From Terana coerulea (taxonomy: Eukaryota > Basidiomycota > Agaricomycetes > Polyporales > Phanerochaetaceae): a DNA stretch of 19,311 nt. A program made the translations under genes and the position numbers. Position 1 is the first letter of the stretch. Every line of letters begins with the position of its first letter. The DNA lies in contig JAKOGH010000199.1 of NCBI GenBank assembly GCA_024811115.1, positions 1-19,311 of the forward strand. Reading direction: 5' to 3'. Shown here one piece after another: positions 9,073 to 18,833 of the stretch. Under the pieces are notes generated by a model that did no database searches, was not told the DNA's origin, and saw only the letters and a program-made list of their open reading frames with translations.

Positions 9073-9674
9073 CCGCCCGACCACCATCTTTTCATTGGCT
9101 AATGGACATATCGTCCAGGCCTCGACCGCTATTCACCCCATATCACACAGTCTCATCCGTCCGGCGGCGGCTTTGGCGTCGGTTCCAACTCGCCGACGCC
9201 GCAAGCCGCTCTCCGTAGCCCTGGCCGTTGCGCAAGTCAACGATGCCCGACGCCATGGTGCCGCTGGCTTCGGTACGCTTCGTCCACCCCGCCTTGACCA
9301 CTCCTTGTACTAAATCTGACACAGCAGACACCATCGAGTGGGAAGGGTCTCGACGCTGAACGCGCTGGCCGGCACGACAAGTCAAGGCCGAAAGGATGCA
9401 CGCATCGCACGAGAGAAGGCGACGGCCGAGTCGCTACGGCAGACACCACGGACGCCGAGTCAAATGCACACGTGCGCGAGAAATCACTGGCCAGCCCGCA
9501 CGCACTGCTTCTTCCGTCCGGCCGCGAGCAGCGCAGAGCGACTGGCACGCCCTGCCCACATGTAAAAAGTCAGCCAAACCCATCGAGAACGAGAGGAACG
9601 TAGACGTACAGGCCCAGAGAAGGTCAAGCGTTGCGACGCCACAGAGCTCGCGCCTGCATGACAAGGCAGGCTCA

Positions 9675-9914
9675 ATGGCGCGGCATACCGCTGAACGCAC
9701 CCTACGTGCGGCGCGCAACAACACAAATGAGCGGGCCGAGCAGCTTGAAGTTCTGGCAGCACGCTGGGCGAACAGCATGCGGGCAAAGCCACTCGCCGAG
9801 TTGAGGGATACCTCTCCGAGTGGATGCTCGCTGGCATCCTTCTACGCCCCAGCCAAAGGCCTGGCGGAAACAATGTCGACATTGCATGCAAGCGAATATA
9901 CGGGCGCCTATTGA
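9675..9914 (+). pseudogene. Copy-2 counterpart of the small conserved ORF
   Basis: This is the same start and the same first 45 codons as the frame at 588, with one amino-acid change before the breakpoint (V to A) and one beside it (S to L). A one-base deletion near 9812 shifts the middle of the frame, and compensating indels return to the original frame for the last residues. If the frame at 588 is a real gene, this copy has a scrambled centre. If it is not, this is simply diverged non-coding sequence. Confidence 0.2.
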
Positions 9915-12225
9915 TTCTCAGCCTACGAGGCCTTGGAGAACAGGCAAATGACGCACCGTAGCCGCTGGACGACGTCTCGGAACGGGGCGAACGCACAAGA
10001 CACCAAGTGGAAAGTCTCGCAACGTCCTCGGGCGCGCTTCGGTTCGCTGTGCTCGCCGCTGCGGCATTGCTAGCCACGAGCATCCGTCGGCCGGGGAGTT
10101 GTAACGCACGAAGCTCCGCATCGAGCACAGACGCGCCGAACGCTTGCCCCGAGTACAGCTGTCATGTATATGGGCGCAGGGCATGCTTGCGCCATTGAGC
10201 CACCGCACATACGAGCTGACGAAGCAATACGGCTATGAGCGCACATCACTAGCAAGATGGTAAGCAAAGACTTACAAACACCTTTATGCGCGCCTCAGTA
10301 CTGACGTCCGACAATACAGTAGCAGAACACCAATGTAACAAGAGTCACGGTGCGGCGTGCATCCTGTAACGAGAGGGTACTGGGGCACGGGTAGCAGTGT
10401 CAGCGCAGTTCGACGCCGGCACGTAAACACGAGTCCAATGAGATAGGCACCTACATGTACATTAACGGCGTGAATAGTGATAAACAAGTGTTCAACATAC
10501 CTGCTAGTGGACATAGCATGTGAAAGACACCGACTCTATGGTCTTGCCGCCTTGCATGCAAAGGCCCCGAGTCAGCCTAAGCACCAGAAAATAAATCGCC
10601 TTTGTAGCTCGTTCAGCATTAGTGCTTGGTACGAGTGTAATAGAACGACCTACTTATGTATACGCGGGTTGCGCGTTATTCGTCATCATTGGTGCTCGAC
10701 CTAACGGCCTACAAACGAGAGTACGTGAGCTGTCTATTCTGTTATAAGACCTTTTCCGAAATCTCTTACCGCTGACCGCGACTCACCGCCAGAGCATATC
10801 CGAGTCCGTCGTTACTAATGCGGCTATACAACGAGGTCAGTACAACGGTCTCGTGCCATGCATACTCGACCTATATAGACTGTATATGGTCACGGTTGTA
10901 GTCTACTTAACGTCGGTCATAATGTATACAGACAAGTACTACCGATACATGACTTGTTTCGTACATTGAGGAGTGGTGGTCGAAGATGGTCAGCAGCATA
11001 CTGGTCATACGTGCTCGCAATGATGAGACTAGCTCAACTTACCTGGTAAAGATAACAGCCAGAAGGATGTAGATATGTCTGAGGGAGCACGGCCGTAACG
11101 GCTTCATGTACATTGCGAGGAGCTGGAGGTCGGACGCGGTTGGCACAGCCTCGGTGATTACGACAGCGTAAACCCTAGTAACTTGCTTGGTAAGGGTGTA
11201 CAATGCTATTAAATGAGAGTCAATACTTACCAGTAGCCCGCGCACCCGCGATAGTCGACGACTCACGACAAGCACCTATAACGACGGAGCGAATTCACGG
11301 ACAAGGGATGTAAGGTTAAGGTTAGCAACTGCTCGGAGTACGGAGGATAACATTATAGGGTGTACCGGTATAGGTTGAATTGGGAGGGAGTCGGCAGTCG
11401 AGCGCTGCAGTTTTCTGGGCGGCACACGCATGCCCCTAGCGCTCTCAATGTTGTCTCGGGCCGCAGTTTCGAGATACTGAGCATAAGGCTTGAAACAGCA
11501 TATTCGCGAGCGATGCGACGCATTACAGAGACTACAAGACGTACCGTATGATGGATCAGTGAGCGGCCCACGGAATCTCACGTCCACGCCGCGAGCGGCC
11601 GCATCGACGCCAGATGAACGCCTCACGGGCCGAATTTGGCGGCCGTACATGTGCGGGACGTGGGATGATTGTCGCCACAAGGAGATGGATTATCTATAAG
11701 TACAAGGTCAGCATGGCCCGTCTGACATCGCTCTGCTGACATTACCTGGATGTTGCGCATAGGAATTGCATGATGGATATGTCGATGGACGAAGCCTGCT
11801 TCTCGCCAACGGGTCAAGCGCGGCAGGCGCTGGTTTGAATCGATATTCGAAAGGTGCACGGAATGCTCCACTGGCAGGAAGCCTCGTCGCACAACTGTGG
11901 TCATCGGATCAGTGATAGCAGTAAGCTCATGTGAACGGCCGCTGTACTCCGTGACAGTAACCGACAGTTGCTTATGCCGTACTAGTAGTGAACGGGCGCC
12001 GGAGAGTACTGCAGCGTGGTGGTGTTTGCCAAGACCCTACGGATGACTGCTCAAAATGTATTCAAAGCGAGGGCTCGACATTACTTACCTATATCCACAG
12101 TCACGCCGTTCGTAACCTATCTGATTGAATACCAGTGCCCTGAAGCGACATCTCGTTAGCCATTGCTTCACGGTCAATAATACGGCTTAAGTACTGGCAT
12201 ATCATGTAACGCGCCGCCCCCACGC

Positions 12226-12964
12226 GACGAGCGAATGGGAAATGGCGTGCATAGCACGAGGAAGATATGTTTGCGGCCTTGGCAGCCGGGGTCGCAGATC
12301 GCGACGCGCGGTGTCGCTCTCGAGCAGCAGACGCCAACGGTATGCCGAGCGCACTGACCATGCGGCAAAGCACGGTAATAACCGTGTTAAGCATTCGCTC
12401 ATCTGTGTATATCAAGTCAGTCATTATGGCAGCATCGCGAAACGACCGCGCACTGTAGGATGTCACAGTGGCCGCACGTACCGTCTCACGCGACGAGCAA
12501 AGGGGACGGCGGGCGTAGCTTGCGGAGACATTTTAGCGGCCGGGCGGCCTCGGCAGCTTCGGGGTCCCAGGCCGCTGACGCGCCGCGGTCGTCTTCGAAG
12601 TGGTAGCCGGTCGACGCCAACAGTGCGCCGGGCGCACTGACAATGCGCGAGCACGGTAATAACCGTTGCGAGCATTCAGTCATCTAATATGCAATATTAA
12701 GTCAGTAATCATGGCAGCACGGTAGAAGCAACGGCGACCTGTAAATATCACAGCCGCCCGTCATGGCATGGCAGCAGTAAAGCTGTACAGGCCCTACTGA
12801 CGTCCGTTCAGCGTCTTCTCGAGCGGCTTGCAGTCAATTACCCGGACTGACCGCCTGTCGACCATAGCGAACGGAGCTATTAAAGCCAGGTTTCGTAAGT
12901 CCTTGTCGCAGTCAACAGTAGCGGGTACGTACCGTTATCCTTCAAAGCGACGTCGGCGCGGCAT
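12226..12964. repeat. Copy-2-specific 739-bp block with tandem module B
   Basis: This block is absent from R copy 1. A 26-bp near-perfect direct repeat starting GACGAGCGA lies at its start (12226-12251) and just after its end (12965-12990), differing by one base. Copy 1 has the sequence once, at 3339-3364. Inside, two units of about 262-266 bp (from about 12222 and about 12488) share GGTAATAACCGT, GTCAGT.AT.ATGGCAGCA and other segments. On the minus strand each unit has an exon beginning ATG(A) right after a splice acceptor. Unequal recombination between the tandem units could have deleted the block from copy 1 or expanded it here. Confidence 0.8.
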
Positions 12965-13530
12965 GACGAGCGAGTGGGAAATGGCGTGCACACCATAAGC
13001 AGATGGCCTGTAATGAATGCCGGCATGAGTGCGTAGTACGGCGAGACTAGCCGGACGACTTACGTGGTAAGCTAACCGAATAAGCCGCTAAATCTGTGCA
13101 ATTCAATCAGTAAATAAACGGAGCTGAGAAGAGAACTGGTACTTACCGGCCGTTACACAGTGCGGCACCGACGAGATGCAATGGATACACAGCATTGCAG
13201 GTACAAACAAACACTAAAACGATTACAAATGGATGCTTAAAGTCAGCGCGAGAGCCACTACAAGTGGGTAAGCTAGCACTTACTTATCGAAGTTGACTCT
13301 GGACCACCAGCCGGTCCTCCTGAGTCCCGGACGCTAACGGAGCGACGCGAAAAGCGAGCACGCTGCGAGAGCAACGTCCTCGATGACGGCGAGAGAAGAG
13401 TGCGCATTCAGTGCGAGAGGTAAAATGGCCAGCTGCCGGGTGAGCAGAGAAGAGGGGTGGTGGGGATAGGAGAAAGGGAGAGAAGGACGAGGGGAAGAGG
13501 ATGCAGTCTTCACTCCATTTGCCTCGCGTC

Positions 13531-13538
13531 CTTTATAC
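13531..13538 (-). promoter_or_regulatory. TATA-like box, R copy 2
   Basis: This is the same TATAAAG-type box and CT-rich leader as in copy 1. A small insertion downstream changes the first ATG frame relative to copy 1 (ATG GAG TGA here), which supports a non-coding leader rather than a coding first exon. Confidence 0.4.
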
Positions 13539-14747
13539 CTTTCATCTCGGCACTTTCGGCCTCTCCAGACCTTCTTCCGGTCGACGTCTGACCCTCGTAT
13601 CACACGTCGTACCCACATGCCCGGAACGCTCCAACTGCTGAGTGAGACGGGAACGAGGAAAGGGCCGAAAACGAGCTCGGCTCTCTTCGTTGTCGTCCCA
13701 GCACAGCGGTTTGATCGCACATCTTCTAGAGCGCGCGCTCCATCACGGCATGTCGCGAACTTGCGCTTGCGTTACGAGGTCCACCCGTCGGAAGATTCGC
13801 TTGAGCAAGCCGTCCAGAGCATGCCGCAAGGCTTCTAGCACGATTCCACGGCCTGTCAGTATCCAGGTACATTTGGCCTCTAGCATGCGCACCTCGGCTG
13901 AACGAGGCCCCCAATCTGCCTCAGCTCGCCTGGCCTTGGTGAGACGTCACTCCCATCCCATACACTTCAAGCCGCAAGCCTGCCGCGCAAGTTGAGCGCA
14001 AACTCGACGTCTGAGGGAAAAACTAAGCACCGAAAACAAGTGCGGAATGGTACTTAGCTGTTGATATTGTAAAATTGACGCCAACGGCATGTGAAGCTGG
14101 AGTGCCGAGCAGGCCATGTCGTGAGCAGAGACAGGTTGAGCGTAAACGGCGCAGAACGCTGTAAGGGCGCTGAGCGTGCTTCTTCTTTGTGGCGTTGATG
14201 GATTGCCATCTTTGGTCGCTTTCCGTCGAAATCCTGGCGTCCGTCCCAAATCCTGACATGCTCGGACTGGAATACATGCGCAGCTTCCACATGTTTGTCT
14301 TAGGTATAGTTTAATTGTAGAAATGTTCATAGCGTGCGAGTTCTGCAATCCAGCGACAAGAGAGGGCCTTGCTAGTCGCGATAGACGGTGACAGGCATGC
14401 TAGTAGTCACTGCTGTGCGCGTACTTCAAGTCCGTTCAACGTCGCTCTTGATATTCTCAATGTCACAGGGCTCTTGAATCATACAAGCCCTCTTGTATAC
14501 CCACAGATATCAAGCACCAGCACCTCCAACTGTCCCATCCGAGGCTTGTCCTCTATCATACCGCTGGCATGATTTATGTGTATTCGGGCCGCAGAATCAG
14601 AAATACAAACATCAGAAGGCTACTAGACCTTCATCAAGGCGATGCGAGTAGCGCTGTCGAAGCACAGCTGCTGGGTATTGCATCACATTTGGTGTAATGT
14701 AGCCAAGGTACAAACCCAGCACCTGTGATGTTCCTTCGCATCATGAG

Positions 14748-15047
14748 ATGACGGAACAAGGTAGCGTGGGACTCACACTTTACCCAGCAGATGCACGGCA
14801 CCTTCCCTATCAGTTCACGGCATGCCAGGTTCACAATTCCGTGAGAATAAATCAGAGCCTATCAGCTCTGACCTTTGCTGGCAGAATGCCTGTACTTGTG
14901 ATTTCAGCCTTTGCAAGAACTGTCAGTGCAAGTGTCCAACTGAATAATCATTGGCAGTACCAGCTCAGGATTACAAGACTTTCTAGTCGTGTAAGCATGG
15001 GCTGGTATGGCCGAAGGCACATTTACGCGGGACAATATGCCAAGTAA
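14748..15047 (+). CDS. Possible 99-aa ORF in R copy 2, broken in copy 1
   Basis: The frame begins with ATG ACG GAA CAA at 14748 and runs 99 codons. In copy 1 the same start is at 5103, but two separate one-base losses (in the CCTTT and CTTG stretches, around 5226 and 5249) send the frame to an early stop and then back into register. The surrounding nucleotide sequence is nearly identical between the copies, so these are recent changes or base-calling differences. The peptide has no motif I recognise and its codon use is not clearly biased. It is a weak candidate. Confidence 0.15.
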   Translation: MTEQGSVGLTLYPADARHLPYQFTACQVHNSVRINQSLSALTFAGRMPVLVISAFARTVSASVQLNNHWQYQLRITRLSSRVSMGWYGRRHIYAGQYAK

Positions 15048-15624
15048 GTCTGAAACTGATGATCAGAAATTGGTCAGTTCGCGCACGTCTCGAGGTGCCA
15101 GCTCAAGACGTCAGCCTAATCCACCTCGTAACAGCATGCCGTTGTGTTTCCCTTGATTCTGATCCCATTGCAAAGCGGCAACGCCCAGTATCCACAGCCG
15201 TCGGCTGCTAGTCAAAGCCGCGCGTTCTCTGTGGACCCAGATTTTGGTCAGCATTGTCCACATGGTTCGGTGTTGTGAATCTGCCCTGCAACACTCCACA
15301 TTGTCTTCCTACCCCTTCGTTCTCGGCCAGCAGTTCTTTGCACATCCAGAGCAGTATCCATTGCACAAGCCATTCACTGTGCCGTCTTACAACCCCGCAG
15401 CACACACACCGTAAGCTGCAATTCGCACAAGCCGCCAGAAGAGCGCATCGACTGAAGGCCGTCGTGCACGCGCACAGCAAAGACATGACAGACCACATTC
15501 CAGCGACCGGGGTCTTGTCAGCAGACCTGCAAGCCCACGCCGACGGCGCGCATGGAGAGAGAATAGCGGGAGGGCGACGAGAACGCGCGTTGCATGTTGC
15601 TCCACCGACGGCGCGTCAACACAG

Positions 15625-16344
15625 GTATGTGCGCTTCGAATGCTTGTACGTGCAAGGCCGCGAAGCTCTTGCGTGCGCTGTCTCGTCGCTGCCAATCGGA
15701 GCTGACGGTGTCCTCCAACAGGTCTATCCATACACTCAAGCGAGGTCGGAGTCCCAGCCGCGGGACGCAGGCTGAACCGATGCGTCGCCGTCGGTAACAA
15801 AGGCAATTCACGAAGATAGCAGACCTATGAATAAGAGTGAGTACCAATAGAATTGATGCAAACCTGGCTGAGCCTTACCCGGACTTCCCGCTCAGTTGCT
15901 CATCTGCCCAAGACCGTCACCCCGAATCCTTGGCAACGCGCAAGGACGTATGCGCGCCGGGCACGGTGCGTCGTGCAGCCATCGAGCGACGTCCGGCAAG
16001 CGAGTGTCTCGAAACGCCGCGCACTGCCGACGTGCACAAGAATTTGATGTTGGGGGCCTTGGACGGAGGGCTCATCGTCTACGACTCGGTGCGCGCGAGG
16101 ACACATGGACCAGGCCCTTATTCTGCGCACCCTTCGACACACCGCGACCTCGCAACCTCGCGTGTCAGGCGGCGGCTGTGTCTTCATCGGCGGGGACGTC
16201 GTGTCCGTGTGCCCTCGACGCTGCGTGCGCCAACAGCCCGTTGCGCGGGCGCATCTTTGCCTCCTGCCTCGTCAAGACCCACGCGAGGCTTCGCGACGCA
16301 AGGAGACGACGGTGGAGGTGGCCAGGACGAGCCGTGCGCCGTTG
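15625..16344 (+). other. Intron-like series at the start of U2
   Basis: Immediately at the end of R copy 2 lies a 97-nt intron candidate (15625-15721) with GTATGT, CTGAC and CAACAG. Next is a 59-nt candidate (15837-15895) with GTGAGT, CTGAG and GCTCAG, then an exon-like stretch to 16344. All signals are on the plus strand and well spaced. The sequence 15722-15836 has stops in all three frames. An ATG at 15828 spliced across the second intron gives only about 54 codons before a stop. A 185-codon frame (15837-16394) is open without splicing and contains a plausible protein-like centre. This may be a spliced non-coding RNA, a decayed gene, or a gene whose true frame I could not reconstruct. Confidence 0.3.
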
Positions 16345-16380
16345 GTGAGTCCATAACTCGCGTTGCCGAGGCTATTCTGG

Positions 16381-16845
16381 CTGACTTTCGGTAGACGCCT
16401 GTATTCTCGTTTCCAGGCGAAAACGACGCCCCCGCGCCGGGATTTTGTCAGCGCGCTGCGAGATGCCGCCGCGTCCGACGTGCGACGGGTCGACGGCGAC
16501 GCCTGACGCCTCGCTGACGGGGGCCTCGTCCCCGAGCAGGGCCCGTGAGGGCCCTGCGAGGTCTCTTCGTCGCCGTGCTGGTCTTTGGGAGGCGGTAGAT
16601 GCGGCGGTGACGGCACAGGTACGCTCGACGTTCATGCTCCAGCGGCCTTGCGGGCTGACATACGTTAGACGCCCGTCTTTTCGTGTCTAGGCGAAAACGA
16701 CGCCTCCCGCCGCGGGAGATTGTCGATGCGCTGCGGGCAGCCGCCGCGTATGACGTCCTGCGGTCAGACGGCCACGCTTGTAGCCCCCGAGTAGGGCCCG
16801 CGAGGGCCCTGCGAGGTCGAGTCCTCGTCGCTTGGCCGCTGTGGG
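16381..16845 (+). repeat. 274-bp tandem duplication of an exon-plus-intron unit
   Basis: Two units offset by 274 bp align from the intron branch region onward: TAGACGCC occurs at 16392 and 16666, and GGCGAAAACGACGCC at 16416 and 16690. GAGGGCCCTGCGAGGTC is shared near the end of each. The introns before each exon copy are both 72 nt (16345-16416, GTGAGT/CTGAC/TTCCAG; 16619-16690, GTACGC/CTGAC/GTCTAG). The first exon copy is 202 nt. The peptides from the two exon copies resemble each other (a V-x-A-L-R-x-A-A-A-x-D-V-x-R motif) only when read in different frames, and each reading meets a stop. I infer an old exon duplication that has decayed as protein, or that was never coding. Confidence 0.7.
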
Positions 16846-16868
16846 GCGCATCGCGCGCCCATTTCGCC

Positions 16869-17953
16869 GTTCTACGACAGAACGGCATCCCGCGACCGAG
16901 GTCCTCACGGCGCGTTGACGTGGTTGAAGCGTGGTCAATGGAGAGACCAGGTGCGCGTGCGTGTACGAGTCCCCCGACTGCCCTGTTGATGGTCGATGTT
17001 GGCCGTTCCGCAATGGATCGGCGTCCCGCGGCCACGACCCCGACGCAAGCACGGTCTCGGCGTCGCATTGCCAGGGCCGCGGTGTGGCTGCTACACGCCG
17101 CTGCAGCGGGACGCGCGCGGACGGCACTCGTCGGTCGGGTGGGTGGGCATCGTCGCCGCGGATTTGGCCGTTCCGCAACAGATCGCCGTCCGGCGACCGA
17201 CATGTTGGGCTGTTCACGGTCCACAGGTCGTCGCTGGCCGCTGGCCGACGTGGACAAGTCGACGCGCGGGGCGCGGCGCGTGCGCGATGGAGGGGCTGCG
17301 GCTGCGCCACGTCCCGGGGCGGATGTCGCCGTTCCGCAACCGATCGTCGTCCGCCGACCGACGTCATGGCGGCTTCGTGGTCGCGACGGCGTCACTGGTC
17401 ACCGACTGCGCCACGACGAGTAGACCGCCGTGTGCGGGCGGCGGCTGGCTGCGGCTGCGCTGCACGGAGCGTCGAGGCGAATGTCGCCACTCCGCCATGT
17501 GGCGCCGTCCGCCAACCGGGGTCTTGCCCGCCCGTGCATTTGCGCGTTGTGCTGTGGACAGGGCGTGCTCCGTGGTGCATTTGCGACGGTCTGTGGGTGG
17601 GAAGGGACAGACTTCTGCGCAAGCCGAAGGTGAGGTTTTGACGTTCCCGAGCGCGATGTGGTCGTACCCACCTGAAATGTGTTGTGTCGCGCAGGCCGGT
17701 GTCCCACGCAGCCGTTCATGCCATCCGCGCCCTCCCGCCGATGGTGCTGGCGGTCCGGGATTGCTGTTCCGCAACGAAAATGCGTCCGGCGAGCGAGACG
17801 CAAGCGGCCGAGGGCGCACCCAACGCCGTCGTAGTCGGGGTAGTGTCGGCGCATCCGGGCATGCGTGTTCGCGCGCAGCACACCGATGTACGGGCCTGCG
17901 ACGTCGAGAATTTGGTGAGCTTCCGCAATAACTCGGCGCGTTCTGGGTGTACT
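16869..17953. repeat. Degenerate array with about 160-bp spacing
   Basis: A motif close to GCCGTTCCGCAACNGATCG followed by CGTCC.GCGACCGAC recurs at about 17003, 17167, 17328 and 17487, with weaker forms at about 16869, 17765 and 17923. Most spacings are 158-164 bp, with one of 134 and one near 280 bp, as if a unit boundary was lost. Sequence between the motifs is GC-rich and only loosely similar. On the minus strand the motif reads as G-R-R-S-V/I-A-E-R-P, but successive units fall in different frames because spacing is not a multiple of three, which argues against one long repeat protein. Two 65-nt intron-like segments occur nearby on the plus strand (17630-17694, GTGAGG/CTGAA/GCGCAG; 17915-17979, GTGAGC/CTGAC/AACAG). 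Confidence 0.55.
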
Positions 17954-18660
17954 GCCCTGCAACTGACGTTCCCGAACAGCCCTCGTTCGCACGAGCGAGA
18001 CGATGTCGTTTCCAGGATGGGTTTGGTAGGGCAACCGTCAGATTGCATTTGTGCCCCTGGGAGTGCACTCCCGAGGGCGTGGGTGTGTTGTACGAGGTCG
18101 CACGGGCGAGACGCGTCTTCCCAGGTGGTCGCGGGGGCAGGTGTGCTAGGAGGGCACGGGGATCGCGGTGTGGTGCGCAGAAATGGACTGTTGTGCGAGC
18201 CGCTTGGACTGGCGGGGTCAGACGGACGGCGCACGTCAGTTGGAGGGGACAGCGCCCGAGTAGACGGGCCTGTATGCGGGGGAGAGCGATTTAGCGGAGG
18301 AGAGGACAGGAGAGGCAGGCACTCACCGAGATCTGACCGTCTGCCTGGCCAGGCCGGAAAGCGTCGTCGAGCGAGATTGGCCGCATAGAGCTTGCATAGA
18401 GCAACTGCGCGATCGTGAGCCACGCGAGTGAGTGCACGCCCCGCGATCGCAGCATGCAGGAAAGGAAGCCTACCGATAACTATACGTGTTGTACTGCCCT
18501 TTCTCGTCTTTTTTAGATAGCACGTTTGGCCCTTAGGAGGGCGGACCCTTGCTCCTGCGTTCTGTAGTTGGCGCCTGTGCCCTGTGACGTGCAATGACAG
18601 CGAGCGACGCGTCCGTCGACAGCGCGAGTCCGTGTGCAGTCTGAGTGAGCGTGTGTGCAA
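17716..18660 (-). CDS. Candidate minus-strand gene, serine/proline-rich, unknown
   Basis: A 314-codon frame is open on the minus strand from ATG 18660 to the stop at 17716. Two good minus-strand introns sit inside it: 18473-18405 (GTAGGC, CTCAC, GCGCAG; 69 nt) and 18326-18270 (GTGAGT, CTAAAT, CATACAG; 57 nt). Both lengths are multiples of three, so the frame is the same spliced or not. After the second intron the product is rich in S, P, T and R (apparently disordered), with no recognised domain. A different minus-strand frame (about 18034-17399) also looks protein-like at 17966-17830, so an unrecognised splice could switch frames there. High GC makes long open frames common, so coding is tentative. 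It would be transcribed divergently from the gene at 18834. Confidence 0.3.
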   Translation of the reverse strand: MHTRSLRLHTDSRCRRTRRSLSLHVTGHRRQLQNAGARVRPPKGQTCYLKKTRKGSTTRIVIGRLPFLHAAIAGRALTRVAHDRAVALCKLYAANLARRRFPAWPGRRSDLGECLPLLSSPPLNRSPPHTGPSTRALSPPTDVRRPSDPASPSGSHNSPFLRTTPRSPCPPSTPAPATTWEDASRPCDLVQHTHALGSALPGAQMQSDGCPTKPILETTSSRSCERGLFGNVSCRAVHPERAELLRKLTKFSTSQARTSVCCARTRMPGCADTTPTTTALGAPSAACVSLAGRIFVAEQQSRTASTIGGRARMA

Positions 18661-18833
18661 CGCTGGCCAACCATGGGCGCCTCAGATCCCCAGACGCGCG
18701 ATGTCTCTGATGACGCACCGCACCGGCACCCGACGAGGGTCGATTGAGCGCGGCTAGCTCAGGATAGGAGCCCCGCGTCGCTCATCCACACTCGTCCTCA
18801 TCGTCCCGACACCCTTCAACGCCGAGCCTAACT
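18661..18833 (+). promoter_or_regulatory. Short upstream region of the PX-associated gene
   Basis: This 173-bp interval separates the start of the candidate minus-strand frame from the start codon at 18834. The last 50 nt are pyrimidine-rich (TCATCCACACTCGTCCTC and similar), as in many fungal 5' leaders. I see no clear TATA box. If the minus-strand gene is real, this is a divergent promoter. Confidence 0.4.

Larger units (their letters stand above)
9090..13510 (-). ncRNA. Candidate spliced minus-strand transcript in R copy 2
   Basis: This is the counterpart of the minus-strand transcript proposed in copy 1. The splice signals are kept despite sequence drift: GTAAGT at 13283-13278, GTAATG at 11745 with CTGAC and an acceptor at 11694, GTAAGT at 11230-11225 with an acceptor at 11175, and GTATGT at 10500-10495 where copy 1 has GTACGT. 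Two additional introns occur in the block found only in this copy: 12481-12403 (GTACGT, CTGAC, ACACAG) and 12932-12684 (GTACGT, CTGAC, TATTAG). The exon between them is 202 nt (12683-12482) and holds a 65-codon frame starting at its first ATG (12683). It reads like protein but stops just before the donor. The AATAAA found near the 3' end in copy 1 is AATGAA here. Whether the RNA exists and whether any part is translated are open. Confidence 0.4.
9069..15626. repeat. Large direct repeat R, copy 2
   Basis: This is the second copy of the repeat that starts the window. The match begins at TGACCGCCCGACC (9069) and ends at ACACAGGT (15619-15626). It is longer than copy 1 mainly because of a 739-bp block at 12226-12964, and it lacks the extra unit of the 219-bp duplication seen in copy 1. 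Whether the repeat extends to the left of 9069 cannot be judged, because copy 1 is cut by the window start. The right end falls exactly at a good 5' splice-site sequence in this copy (GTATGT at 15625-15630), whereas in copy 1 the shared bases are followed by the start codon of an unrelated gene. Confidence 0.93.

Noticed and set aside
1..15626. Repeat-induced point mutation (RIP) as the cause of copy divergence
   Set aside because: Transitions are prominent, but they run in both directions between the copies, and indels are at least as notable. I see no one-way C-to-T shift or AT enrichment in R relative to its flanks that would be typical of RIP.
1..15626. R as a transposon or LTR element
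   Set aside because: No terminal inverted repeats, LTR pair, target-site duplication, transposase, helicase or reverse-transcriptase motif could be seen. A non-autonomous element cannot be excluded, because the left end of copy 1 is at the window edge.
1..15626. The duplication as a pure assembly artefact (two alleles placed in tandem)
   Set aside because: This cannot be excluded from sequence alone, but each copy has its own module expansions and unrelated right flanks, which is more than a haplotype duplicated by the assembler would usually show. Read depth would settle it.
16448..17395. A 315-codon minus-strand frame and overlapping 226- to 311-codon frames on both strands
   Set aside because: Several long frames overlap in all directions in very GC-rich, tandemly repeated DNA, where stops are rare. 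The repeat units shift frame from one to the next, so none is favoured as a gene.
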